Shown one piece after another: positions 24,801 to 36,800 of a stretch of DNA of 64,000 nt; position 1 is the stretch's first letter; every line of letters begins with the position of its first letter. The stretch comes from Microvelia longipes (Eukaryota > Arthropoda > Insecta > Hemiptera > Veliidae): NCBI GenBank assembly GCA_018340805.1, contig JACMZG010000008.1, forward strand, positions 56,667,622-56,731,621, in the 5' to 3' direction. The notes under the pieces are model-generated. The model ran no database searches and had not been told where the DNA came from. It saw only the letters and a program-made list of their open reading frames with translations. A program made the position numbers and the translations under genes.

Positions 24801-27800
24801 GAATGACCACCGAATGTAATGGAGTAATGCAAAAAATCAAGAAGGAAGAGCATTGGAGAAATCGAAAAAATATTGAGGCAGCTTACATGGCTGTATCTGA
24901 CAACCAGCCTACAAGCCAATCAAGTATAAAAATCAACCCAAGATATAGAGTTAAAAAGGCAAGATTAAAAAGATCTTGATACGGCGTATTCAAAAAGTTG
25001 TGAGAGGTATATAAGGAACCCTAGTTCCTTTTTAGATCAGGGATAGCTACTGGTAACTGAGGTTTCAAAGCGCTCTGTAAAGTCGCTGATACTTGCCTAC
25101 AAAGTCTGGTTAAAATCCTGACACCCTACACATAACACATACCGTCTTTCCTAAGACGAACCTGATGATGGGATAAGTATTTGCTCCCGAAACGTCGTTA
25201 ATGGAAATAACATTGACCATTGATAACGTCCAACTAATTTTACTCATAAATCACCATGGGTCACCAACTTTCACGTTAGTTTTGTGATCTACCAACAGGG
25301 ATTTAATTGTCAATTAGGTACATCCATCACAATCCTAATCCATACCTTGAGAGAAGAGAACATTTCCATTCGCCTTCCGCTTTATTTTCTCAATATCATG
25401 AGCGCTGCAAGGTGCCGCTCCATTCATTACTTCTCTTACTCCGTCCAAATGTTTAGAGCTAACATCATTGGCGTTACCAAGAAAAAATATAATTGGAGGA
25501 ACGGCGTACAAAACGATATCCTAGAAATGCGAAAATGGTTCAAAATTGAAGTTTATAAATTCTTACATTTTTAATAAAAGATCAGGGTATCTTGAATTAT
25601 CACAAAAAATCGGGTACAGGGTAGCTTGAAACTTTTCTTCATCACATCGGATTTGCTGCGCTTATCCTCCCTACTTCGGACTTGCTTCGCTCGTCCTTAG
25701 AATATACAAGTTAATTCATTTACATTGTAGCACGTCATCGTACTCGCTTCGCTAGTCCTCAGATAGTAAATACATTCCTTTTATTTCCAGCGGTCACCCA
25801 TCCAGGCACTGATCACTCTCAATGTTGCTTAACTTTTATGATCCACCAAAGCCATGAATATACTTATTGTATATCGAAACTTGGTTAACGTATTTAGCAA
25901 ACCAAATTTAAACTCAATTGGATTATTTTCTGATTTTTTTTACAAATTTTTTAAACAAACGTAGTCTTTTACATTGTTTCATGCGTGCCAAGTTTCAATC
26001 GGATCGCATTATTTTTTCGTGTTTTATGATTTTTGCTGAGTCATAGTTGCGGTCAGAAAAAAGAATTTTCCAAATAGCACAACAACAGTGGTAGACTGTA
26101 CAGTGGTAGATTCTTTTTACAAAACCTCAATTTTTTAGCATATTGTACACTGGGAGCTAAGATAATAATAAACACACATAGAAACACAACTTTTGTGTAA
26201 ACACCGTTTGTAATGCAGTATACAGCCTATATGCTTCAGCTATAAAGCTAAATTTCTTCATCGCGTAGTAAGAATATTAATTTGGTCTACCAAGTGCGAA
26301 GCACTACATTTCGCAAGAGTGGTTTAATAGTTACAGCTGAGAATATATTAATTAATTTATACTACTCAATCTTAACAAACTATTAATTCACACAGGGAAC
26401 TAAATCCACTAATGTCGATAGACTGGCACTGCAGGGGTCTATAAGACGAGAAATGTGGAAAATATGAAAATACAACAATAATTTATATTAATGTTATAAG
26501 AAATAAGACCGTTTAAACTGTTAAATCACACTAACTATATTCTTAATAATTTAAAAACCAATAAGATAATAATATAAAAATAACTGTACGTCACTGGTCA
26601 GCCAGTGTTCTTTATTAACTGTCATTCATGTTCATTTAAATTTTAACATTCATACATTCAACACTTTCCCTAATTTGAATGAACATTTATCTGCACACAA
26701 TCATACAACGTGAACCATCGATTCATTCATAATCCAAAAGAAAAGATACATACAAACAACTATTGAACAAACAACTATCAAACAAATACTGGTCAATCAA
26801 CCCCTATTTCCTTACACAGAGCTACTAATCTAGGCTTGTGTAAAGACTTGGTCATCATGTCTGCAACGTTAAACTGAGTGCAGATTTTTCTAATCTCTAT
26901 TTCTTGTTCTTGAACTTTCTCTCGGACGAAGAAATGTCTAATCTTGATGTGCTTTGTTCTCCGATGATATTCTGGATTCTGTGCTAACTTAACAGATGCT
27001 TCATTATCCACGTGTAGATTTGGAACTTTCTGCATATCAGACAAGTCCTCATATAACCGCTTGAGCCAAATTGCTTCTCTTGTAGCTTCACTAGCAGCTA
27101 CTATCTCAGCCTCAGTAGTGGAGATTGCAACTGATACTTGACGCTGACTAAGCCATGTTACAGCTCCTCCAGCATATTTACAAATGACACCAGTTGTTGA
27201 TCTACCAGTTGTATTATCTCCGCCATGATCTGCATCACAAATCACTTTTACATGCAACCATCATCAACATATAGCTAATACTCTCCTTTTTCCTGTTCCT
27301 TTAAGAAATAAACATGGATCTGCTTCACTGCGTTTGAAACCCATAACTATTAAGTGATCACTGATTCTTTTGTTCCAGCATCGAGGTGCTTGCTTTAAGC
27401 CGTATAAGCTTTTTGCCAATCGACAAACTCGACCCGAACCATCATCATATCCCTCTGGCTGACGCATGTATATTTCTTCTTGCAGCTCCCCGTATAGAAA
27501 GGCTGTAGAGACATCTATTTGTGTAAGAGACATAGCTAGCTGCTACACTAATCAATGCTCTAATCGTTCCCGTCTTTGCTACAGGACTAAAAGTTTCTCC
27601 ATAGTCCACACCTTTCTTCTGAGAAAATCCTTTGATAACTAATCTAGCCTTATATTTATCTATTGTTCCATCAGGATTAGTTTTCACCTTAAAAACCCAC
27701 TTGCATGGTATTGGTTTCTTTCCCTTTGGCAATTCTGCCAAGACCCAAGTGTTATTAGCATGCAATGAATTTATCTCACTATCCATTGATTTCTTCCACT

Positions 27801-30800
27801 CATTGTTTTGATTACTCTCAATAGCTTCCTTGTAGGTTCTTGGTTCTTGTAGATCCGCTCCTATTAACATGACATAATCTTTGAATTTTTCTGGTTTCTT
27901 GAGGAGACTGCGATTTCTAAGAACCTTATCGCTAACTACTTCCGAAAATCGGTCATCTTCACTATCCCTCCCTAATTCAATAGATTCACTATCTTCTTTG
28001 TCATTCGGTTCGATATCACAGTCAAAAGGATGATCTACTTCAGATGTATCATTATCATTCTCATTGTGATTCTCTTCAGGTAAACAACACATCTCTTTCC
28101 CTTTTTCAATTGTATCTTTTGTTTCCAATGGGACATCTACTTCTGAAGGAGAAGCAACAGGAGATGTTATATTCTCAGTTTCTTCCACATTACCTAACTG
28201 GAGTGGCACTGCAACTACTTTCTCTTGCAGGTGTTCTTCCTGAAATATCACATCACGAGAACGTATGAGTCTATTATTCTCTTTACACCATATGCGATAT
28301 CCATCATTATTATCATAACCTACCAAGTATCCCTTCCATGCTTCTTATCCATCTTTTTTCTTAAGTGTTTTGGTATATGAACAAAACAAGAGCTTCCAAT
28401 CACCCTCAAATTCTTCAAATTTGGCTTTTTCCCTGTCCAAAGTTCATATGGTGATTTACCTTCCACTCTTGATGGACCTGCGCGGTTCAAAATATATCTA
28501 GCAGTATTAATGAGTTCTGCCCACAAACCTGGTGGTAGATTACCATGTGTGTGCATTAAGGATCTTGCTGTCTCTACAACAAATCTATTTTCCCTTTCAC
28601 TACACCCATTTTGCTCAGGAGTGTATGGCATAGTCAATCTATGTTTAATGCCATTGTTGTTAAGAATTTTCTTACATCGTCATTGTCAAATTCACCACCA
28701 TTGTCACTTAACAGTTCTTTGACTACATGACCTTCAGTTTTTACTTCAGCTAACATCAATTTTAATTTCTCTGACACTTCAGATTTATTTCGAATAAAGT
28801 AAATATATCTATAGCCACTGAAGTCATCCTTGAAAAGTACAAAATATTGATACCTTGAAATGGATTGAACAAACGGTCCACAAACATCAGTATGTATGAG
28901 CTCACCAGGTTTTGTAGCACGTTGTCTGGTTCCAAACTTCAATCTATGTGCCTTGCCATACATACAGCCTTCACATACTTCACTATCAAGTTTGACTTTT
29001 ATTCCAAATTCCCGTTCAATAAGTGATTTCACATGCTTCTTATTTTGATGTCCCAACCGTTCGTGATACAGCTGAAGTAAATTATTATTTGACAAACTAT
29101 TAATTTCATTACACTTTCTTGGTATAATATTTTCAATGTCTAATTTATATAAACCTCCATTGTTTATTCTGTGTCCTATAACAACAGTTTTTCTATTAAT
29201 GATTAATTTACAAGATTTAGGGTATGAAATAAACGTACTTATTGGATGCTTATCATGAGCTTGTAGAACTGAGAACAGGTTCTTCTTTACACCAGGTACA
29301 TACCATACATTCTCAAGTGTAATAGACCTTTGTTTTCCCTTAACTACAGCAATCACTTCTATTTCACCTTTGCCAACAGCATTGACTGCATCTCCACTTG
29401 CAGTCATTACTGAATGTGCCTCCTTGAAGGGTCTCAACACACGGAATAGATCCTTTCTTGATGTAATATGATTTGTAGCACCATTGTCAACATACCAATG
29501 ATCTAAATCTTTCTCTGCTAACAGTACCTCAGATGTTTCAATACTAAGAGTCATACTATCACTATTATTTATAGAAGAACTTACAGGTTTATCTTGCCTT
29601 GCTGGCCTACCATCAGCTTTCCATTTTTCACATTGCCATATCTTATGATTGGGCATGGAGCAGTAATGACACTTGAAACCTCTCCTCTGTCCTTTCCTCT
29701 TATACTTGTCATTTGTTGATTCATTTGATGATACCAATGCTTCTTGACTTGTTAAAGATTCTTCACCTATACTTCTGCTTATTAGTGCCTTTTCAAAAGC
29801 ACATAGCTGATTTGTGAGATTTTCCACTGTCCTTTCAGCTTTATTCATCAGCATCCAACTTGACCTAAAAGGAAAATAATCATCAGACAAAGAGCCTAAA
29901 ATTTTACAAATTAAAAATATCTCAGGAAGATTAAAGTTTCCTTCCTTGCCGATCTCCAATTTCATTTCTTCCCATATATTTTTCAATTTTGACATATGTC
30001 CAGCAATATCGTCTGAAAGGTCCTTCTTAAAACTAAAGAACTCAATACACAAATTATAAGCTTTATCTTCTGACACTCCATCGTACAATCTATGTAACTC
30101 TAACCACACCTCTCTGGCAGACGTAAATCGCATTACTTTTCTTAGTGTATCTTCATTCATATTGGTGGTTAAAATTAATAAAGTGTTAGTATCAGCCTTA
30201 TTATAAAAATCAGAATCCATTTTATACTTAGCTTTGACAATTTCAATAGCTTCATCAGCTGGTGGCTCTGGCTTTTTCAGTTTACCATCTAAAAGTTCAA
30301 CTGCTCCAGGAACACTTCTCACCATTATTAACACCTTGTATTTCCATGTTTGCCAATTACCTTTTCCTTCCAGATTTCCGATTTGAATTTTTGCACTTTC
30401 CATTGTTAATTAAACCAAATTTAATTTTACCAGAATTTCCAAAAATTTTCAAAATTTTAAATTTATTTGACAATTTTGACAAATTTTATGACAAAAAAAA
30501 AATTAAAATATAACTTAATGATAAAGGCCCATAACCTATTAATGTTATAAGAAATAAGACCGTTTAAACTGTTAAATCACACTAACTATATTCTTAATAA
30601 TTTAAAAACCAATAAGATAATAATATAAAAATAACTGTACGTCACTGGTCAGCCAGTGTTCTTTATTAACTGTCATTCATGTTCATTTAAATTTTAACAA
30701 TTTATAGGCATAATTACCAGTGCCCAAGTTACTACGTGAGATGATTCATGACTTGGCTTAAAAGTTAATTAACAGAGTAGGTTCTGCAATATAAATTTTC

Positions 30801-33800
30801 ACTAAATAAGTTTGTATGAGCAATTACAGAAAGCAGCGATAATGAACACAACACACATTGTTAGAAAATTCATCAGTTAAAAAATAAAATAAAATAAAAA
30901 AAAGGAAGAGTGCTTGACTTAGTCCGTACCTTCCTTTAACCAGTGGGAACACTGAGAATAAAATGAAATAATAATAATAATAATAGTATAGAGAAAATTA
31001 ACTGAGAGATAGAAAAAAAATTTTTTCTTTTTCTTATTTATATTGTAGGTATATAAATTTCTCTTTTATAGAGCAAGAATTCTAAAAAAAAAGCACGAAA
31101 TAAAACTTCAATAGTAAATAAATTATCTGACACGTTTGTTTATATAATGCTTACTTTGTTATTAATAAGAATGTTTAAAAATAATTTTGGATCAAACTGA
31201 GGCAGTGTGACTATTTTGCATCCATAAAAGAGTCCTTGAAGCAAAATCAATGCATTGCCGTAAATATGGAAAAATGGAAGCATTCCAACAATGACATCCT
31301 GGTGGCTCCCTGAAAAAATAATCAATAATTAATATTTTATTGGAATGTCTCATCTGATATACCATGTTGGAATTGTTTAAAAAAAATTTTAAGTAAAAAT
31401 TAAATTTTTTCAACTTGTAGTACTTATAAAAATGTCGAATTACGAAAATTTCAATATATTTCTCACAAATTACTACGAGTAAGGGAAATTAATATTGGAT
31501 TTTTTTCTGTTTTAAAAAATGTAATTAAAACCGTTTATCTGATTGAGCTTTATGTTTCATTATGTTGAATAAAAGAATTTATTTGAACTTAAGTATTATT
31601 TAATACATAATTTTTTATTTAAAGAGAAAAAAATTAGTGAATGTTTTAAAACAAAATTAATTTAATGCCAAAGAGGAAATTTGGAAGGAGGGATGGAAGA
31701 GGTCCTTATATGAACACAAACAAAATTGAACATAGTCTCCAAATTTCTCTATTGTAATTTTGAGAATGCAAAGGACAATAAAGTACATCATTGATAATAT
31801 TATTTATAGCTATGAAGAGGCTTTTAATGTCAAATAAAATAAGAAAAACTAGTTGGTACTTGCCTTGGGTCTCTTTTAGTTTACGAATTTCAGATTTTTC
31901 TATCTGAGCTAAATTAGCAGTAATTGATTTGTGTGTTAGACAAGTCCCTTTAGGTAAACCAGTAGTTCCGCTGGAGTATGCTATCAACGCAGTTTCAGAA
32001 ATATCCACATCGTCCAACGTCTTTGCCACATCAATGGAATCAGCAATCAAATCTTCAAGCAAAACTACTCCGTCTTCTACTTTTGGACAAGTGCCATCAA
32101 TGTTATGAACGCAAATGATTTGAAGTTTTCGGTACGACTTTTTGACTTCTAATATAAGCGGTAAATTCATTGGATGACAAATTACCCACTCGGCATTACA
32201 ATCTTTCAGTTGGTACAGAACCTCATCTAAACAAAATAGGTGCAAACAACATTAAAATATTATTTTTAAAAATATTGCACAAAACTACGAATATACACTC
32301 CATACTCATTCAATGTAGAGCGTGGAACATTTTGATGCACCTAGATTAAGTCCATAATATAAGGAGAAAACATGGTCCTAGACTTTTAAAAATGGGTCTA
32401 CTCCTTGTAAGTGGACTCTTGTGAGTTCAAATTTACTATTATATACGTATTACCAAAAAATGAGAATTTTGATACCACTGTTGGTAACTAAGAAACTTTA
32501 AACAGCATACCGTTATATTTTGAAAACTATATCTGATATGGCACCAACATGGTACCATATCAGATGTGGTACCATATCTGAGAGGTATAACCTCAGATAT
32601 GGTATAACAAACTGATCTGGTACCAATATCACCATACGTAATTGTTTTCAACACGCTACTATTTGACGTATACCATAGATTCTTGTTTTTACTTTGGCTT
32701 TTGAAAAAAATCTATGATTTATAACAAATAGTAGCCTAATAAAGTTATTTTCTGACACATATCATAAATAAATAAATAAATAGCTTTATTTAACAAGTAA
32801 GTACAATTCATGTACAATTGTTATTAGTCAAATAACTTAAATGTATAAAATTACTAAAAATAGACAGAAATTAACGCGGACTATACATAAAAACAAACAA
32901 ACTAACATAATTCAACAAACTGACGAAGCAATTCACATACTAGCCATGCTTAGATTAATACAATCTTTGAATTTATAATTTAAATTTAAAAAACTCTGAT
33001 TTTCAGAATTATTTATAAAATTAAAAGAAATATTTTTAAAGTAATCACTTATATTGTAAATTGGTTTCAATGTAAGCAGTCCAGAAACTAATTTATTAAA
33101 AAGCTTAGTGCTTTCTATCTGCTTAATACTACTTGGTAAGTGATTATACAGTTTTATAGCTGAGTATTGCTGACTTTGCTGGTGCTTATTGGTACTGTGC
33201 TTTCTAGTCGTCAAGTCATGTCTGTTTCTAGTATTGTAAGTATGTACGTCTGAGTGTGTCTGTAGTTGGTCCAAGTTAGCTCTTATTGATTTTAAATTTT
33301 TTAATATGTAGAGTGCAGGTAATGTTAGTATGTCAAGGTTTTTAAAAATCGGCTTACAGTGTGCCCTATGCTTTGCTTTTACGATGCACCTCAAGATTTT
33401 TTTCTGGATTCTAAGAGTTTTTTCAGCTTTGCGAGAATTTCTCTAGAAATCAATTCCATACAGCTTAGCCTCTACTAAACCATAATAAATATTTACTAGT
33501 TCATCCTCACTTAGATATTTTCTCAGATTTTTAATAATGTAATAGCTATAATTAAGTTTTTTATTGATCGACTTTATATGTACATCCAGTCAAGCGTTTG
33601 ATTAATATACAAACCTAAAAATGTTGCCTCCTTTACTTCCTTGATGATTTTATTGTTGTAAGTTAATTTTAAGTTGACTGTTTTTTCATCGGATCTATTC
33701 GGACTACCACCTAGCTTTAAGTACTCAGTTTTTGCTTCATTAAGTTTTAATTTATTTAACCTAACCCACGATTCTAGCTGTTTTAGAACATTGTTAGACT

Positions 33801-36800
33801 TAGTTTCTAAAATACTGTCACTGTCAGCACTAATGATGATCGTTAAATCGTCCGCAAATAAAACTTTTATGTCTGCTTCAGTTAGGACTTCAGGTAAGTC
33901 ATTTATATAAAGAGTGAACAGTAATGGACCTAAAATTGAACCTTGAGGCACTCCTCTTTTTAGGTACCCCACCTCTGATTGAAATTCCCCATATTGGTTG
34001 TTAACAACAGTAAATTGCTTTCTGTTTTCTAAATAAGACTTTAACAGATTATACATGTTTCCTCTTATTCCTGCACGATATAGTTTTTTAACAAAATGTT
34101 ATGATCTACTAAATCGAAAGCTTTAGTAAGATCGAATAGCAACCGATTTTTGTCTTTTATCAATACTACGTACATATTGCTTTAACTACACCGAGAGCAT
34201 TTATAGTTGATTTCATTTTCCTATAACTATATTGGCAATTAGTAAGTACCTTAAATTTTTCTAAAAAATTGTAAATCCTATTATGAATAGCTTTCTCTAA
34301 GATTTTAGATATAATGGGTAACATGGTTATAGGTCTGTAGTTGCCCATATCAGTAGGATTACCTTTCTTTTTATCTAACGGTGTTAACTTACCTACTTTC
34401 ATAATGTCCGGGAACTCGCCCTTTTTAAACATATCATTAATTAAAAATGTCAATGGTCCTATTATTACGTGAGATATTTGTTTAATAATTTTATTATTTA
34501 AAAAGTAAAAAATCGTAACTCCGTTTTTTTTAACCCTTGTATTATTTTACTGATTTCGTCCTCTTTAAAGTCATGTACGTATATTGTATTCTCTATAGTC
34601 TCTACGTTACCTAAATAATTATTAATTTCAACTTCAGTTACATGGTCCGTCTGTACGTCAGGTAGGTCGGTACATAGATTTTTGTTCAAACAACACGTTA
34701 GAAGTATATCAACGAAAATCATCTATGGTATACATCAATTAGTTTTTTTGGCAAACTTTTTTATCGACAGGAAAAATGTTAACAAAAAAGAGAGAGAAAT
34801 GCATTTACGCATAAAGACAGCGGACTGTCAACAGTGTTGGACTCGGGAATTTTTTTTGCCCGGATTAACCGCTTTGAAAACTTGGCCTTTAGCGGTAATC
34901 AATCCATCCACTCCTGGTCTTTAATTCGGGTGTGCCTACCAACTAACCCTGTTGAGGGCATTTCCTCCTAAAATAAAACAATATTATTATTATTTACAGT
35001 AGAATTTACTTTTTTTATTACTTTTTTTCGGATTACTTCTTTTTTAAACCTAGACTTTACACGTTGTGTTTCCTAGTGAGTTATAAGACTGCATATCAAT
35101 TTTACTAATATTTTATTTATTTTTTACTTATTACTATTATTAATGTATTTTTACTTTAATACCCATGATAAGGGTTCTTTCCCTGAGCTGTCAGAGCATC
35201 TGTACTGTTTTAACACGTTTTAATAATATAAATTATCTCTAGGACTTGTTTATTGTTACTCATTGTGTGCTTTTTTGTCTTATATTCTGCAGCATGTTTT
35301 TGTAAAAATATTTCTCTCTGCATCCTCTCACTTCAAAGTTGAAGGGTGTGAATAAATAGGAAAAAAATAAAAATAAAAAGTATAAAAATACCTATGAAGG
35401 TATTCTTAAACCAAGAGTACAACAGATGTTTGGAGCTACATTCTGTTGTACTGACTATAGGCGATACAGGTACGCAATCAGAGTCTTGGGCTCTACACAC
35501 TAATCAATTTGTTTTATGATGAAACCAGGAAAAGCGACATGAAAGATACAATATCAGGTCTGTACTGAAGAAAATCAGGCACTTGGACTCTGCAATCTGA
35601 TGTTTCAGGTCACATAGATAAGAATCAACGGAAGGAAATGAAGGGTATGTATAAAAATAAATAAATAAAAATGAAGTAACTATGACCGATGCGAAACATG
35701 TTGGTTCAGGTGGAGATATTAGAAGTGTTTATTCGTTTTGTGTAGAACTAATATTAGATCACTGTATAATATTAGATAACAAATTAATAACACAAAACGG
35801 GTACATAAACTTAAGATTAGGATCACAGTGTAGAGGGCACCACATAGGGTTTTAACAAGTGGCCGCTGCGTGGGCGGGTCATACTTAACCTATAAAACAA
35901 AGGTTAAGATAAAACGTACCAGCTACACTTACTAACTATGGTCTTAAGAATAATATCACAAAATCTAAAATTAGTAACACAACAAATGGCCCCTATGTGA
36001 CGGGTGCATACTTAACCTAAGGAAAACTAAAGGCTAAGTTAAAACTATGTACAACACTTACTTGCTAGACTAAATTTACTAACTCTGTGAAGTTTACGCC
36101 ACATAGGGGTTTATTAATAACCCTTTGTGGTCTACAGCATGGACTACCCAAAAAACTAAGGCTAATTTAAAACTTGACCACAATTCTTATTAGCAACGAA
36201 ATAAATAATATCACAGATAAAGTTGTTCTCGTAGAGATTTAAACAGATAAGCCCTACGGGGCCGTAGAAAAGAATATACTAGATACTAAATATAAAATAA
36301 TTAGAACTTCTTTAAACCTATGTTAAGATAATACTCTAAGGCCAGAAAAGCGCCCTAGAGTGACTAGAAGACAAAGTTTATTGGTTAATGTTCTTTGAAG
36401 AGTGTATGCTCTTCGTGAAAAAAATAGTCTTTTCGTGGTTGGAACCATCTGAGAATAGCTCCTTCAAAGATTCAACAATCTGGTTAATTTGTCGCGTTAC
36501 ATTCAAGGAAAATATGAGCAATCGTGAGCTGAGAATTTGAACACTGAGGACAGATGGGTTGCCTCTCACCATGAAGAAGATGACTGTGAGTCAGGCGAGT
36601 GTGGCCTGTGGCAAGTCTCGTGATGACTATTCGTTCTTTTCTAGTAATCCCAGGCATCCAAGTAAAACCATCCTTTGAATCTAAAATTCTTCTTAATTTC
36701 GTGCCACTTACGTCCCATTGATTTATTCTGATTGTTTGACTTCTTTATTTATCTCATTTATAACATCTTCAAGTCTTACTTGAAGCCAGGGAGAGTCCTC

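Larger units (their letters stand above)
26481..30704 (-). mobile_element. Copia LTR retrotransposon (copy B) in intron 4
   Basis: Two 163-bp direct repeats (26486-26648, 30537-30699) that look identical enclose a Copia gag-protease-integrase-RT-RNase H region on the minus strand. ATTTA flanks both outer ends (26481-26485, 30700-30704) as a likely 5-bp target duplication. The primer site GGTTATGGGCC directly follows the 5' LTR on the minus strand, as in Drosophila copia. The polyprotein has single-base frameshifts near 28635, 28322 and 27535, and it lacks roughly 170-200 codons between the RT YVDDG box and RNase H. It lies in the same orientation as the host gene. Confidence 0.92.

Noticed and set aside
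27445..27533. Overlap of two Copia frames as programmed frameshifting
   Set aside because: Copia uses one frame here and no slippery site is evident; a single-base indel explains it better.
31192..31413. Second frame overlapping acyl-CoA synthetase exon 4
   Set aside because: It is a shadow frame; the conserved protein and splice sites are in the other frame.
31860..31866. GT (gtacc) close to the exon 3 end as a normal donor
   Set aside because: Using it shifts the reading frame into exon 4; the GC donor four bases earlier keeps the frame and the conserved protein.
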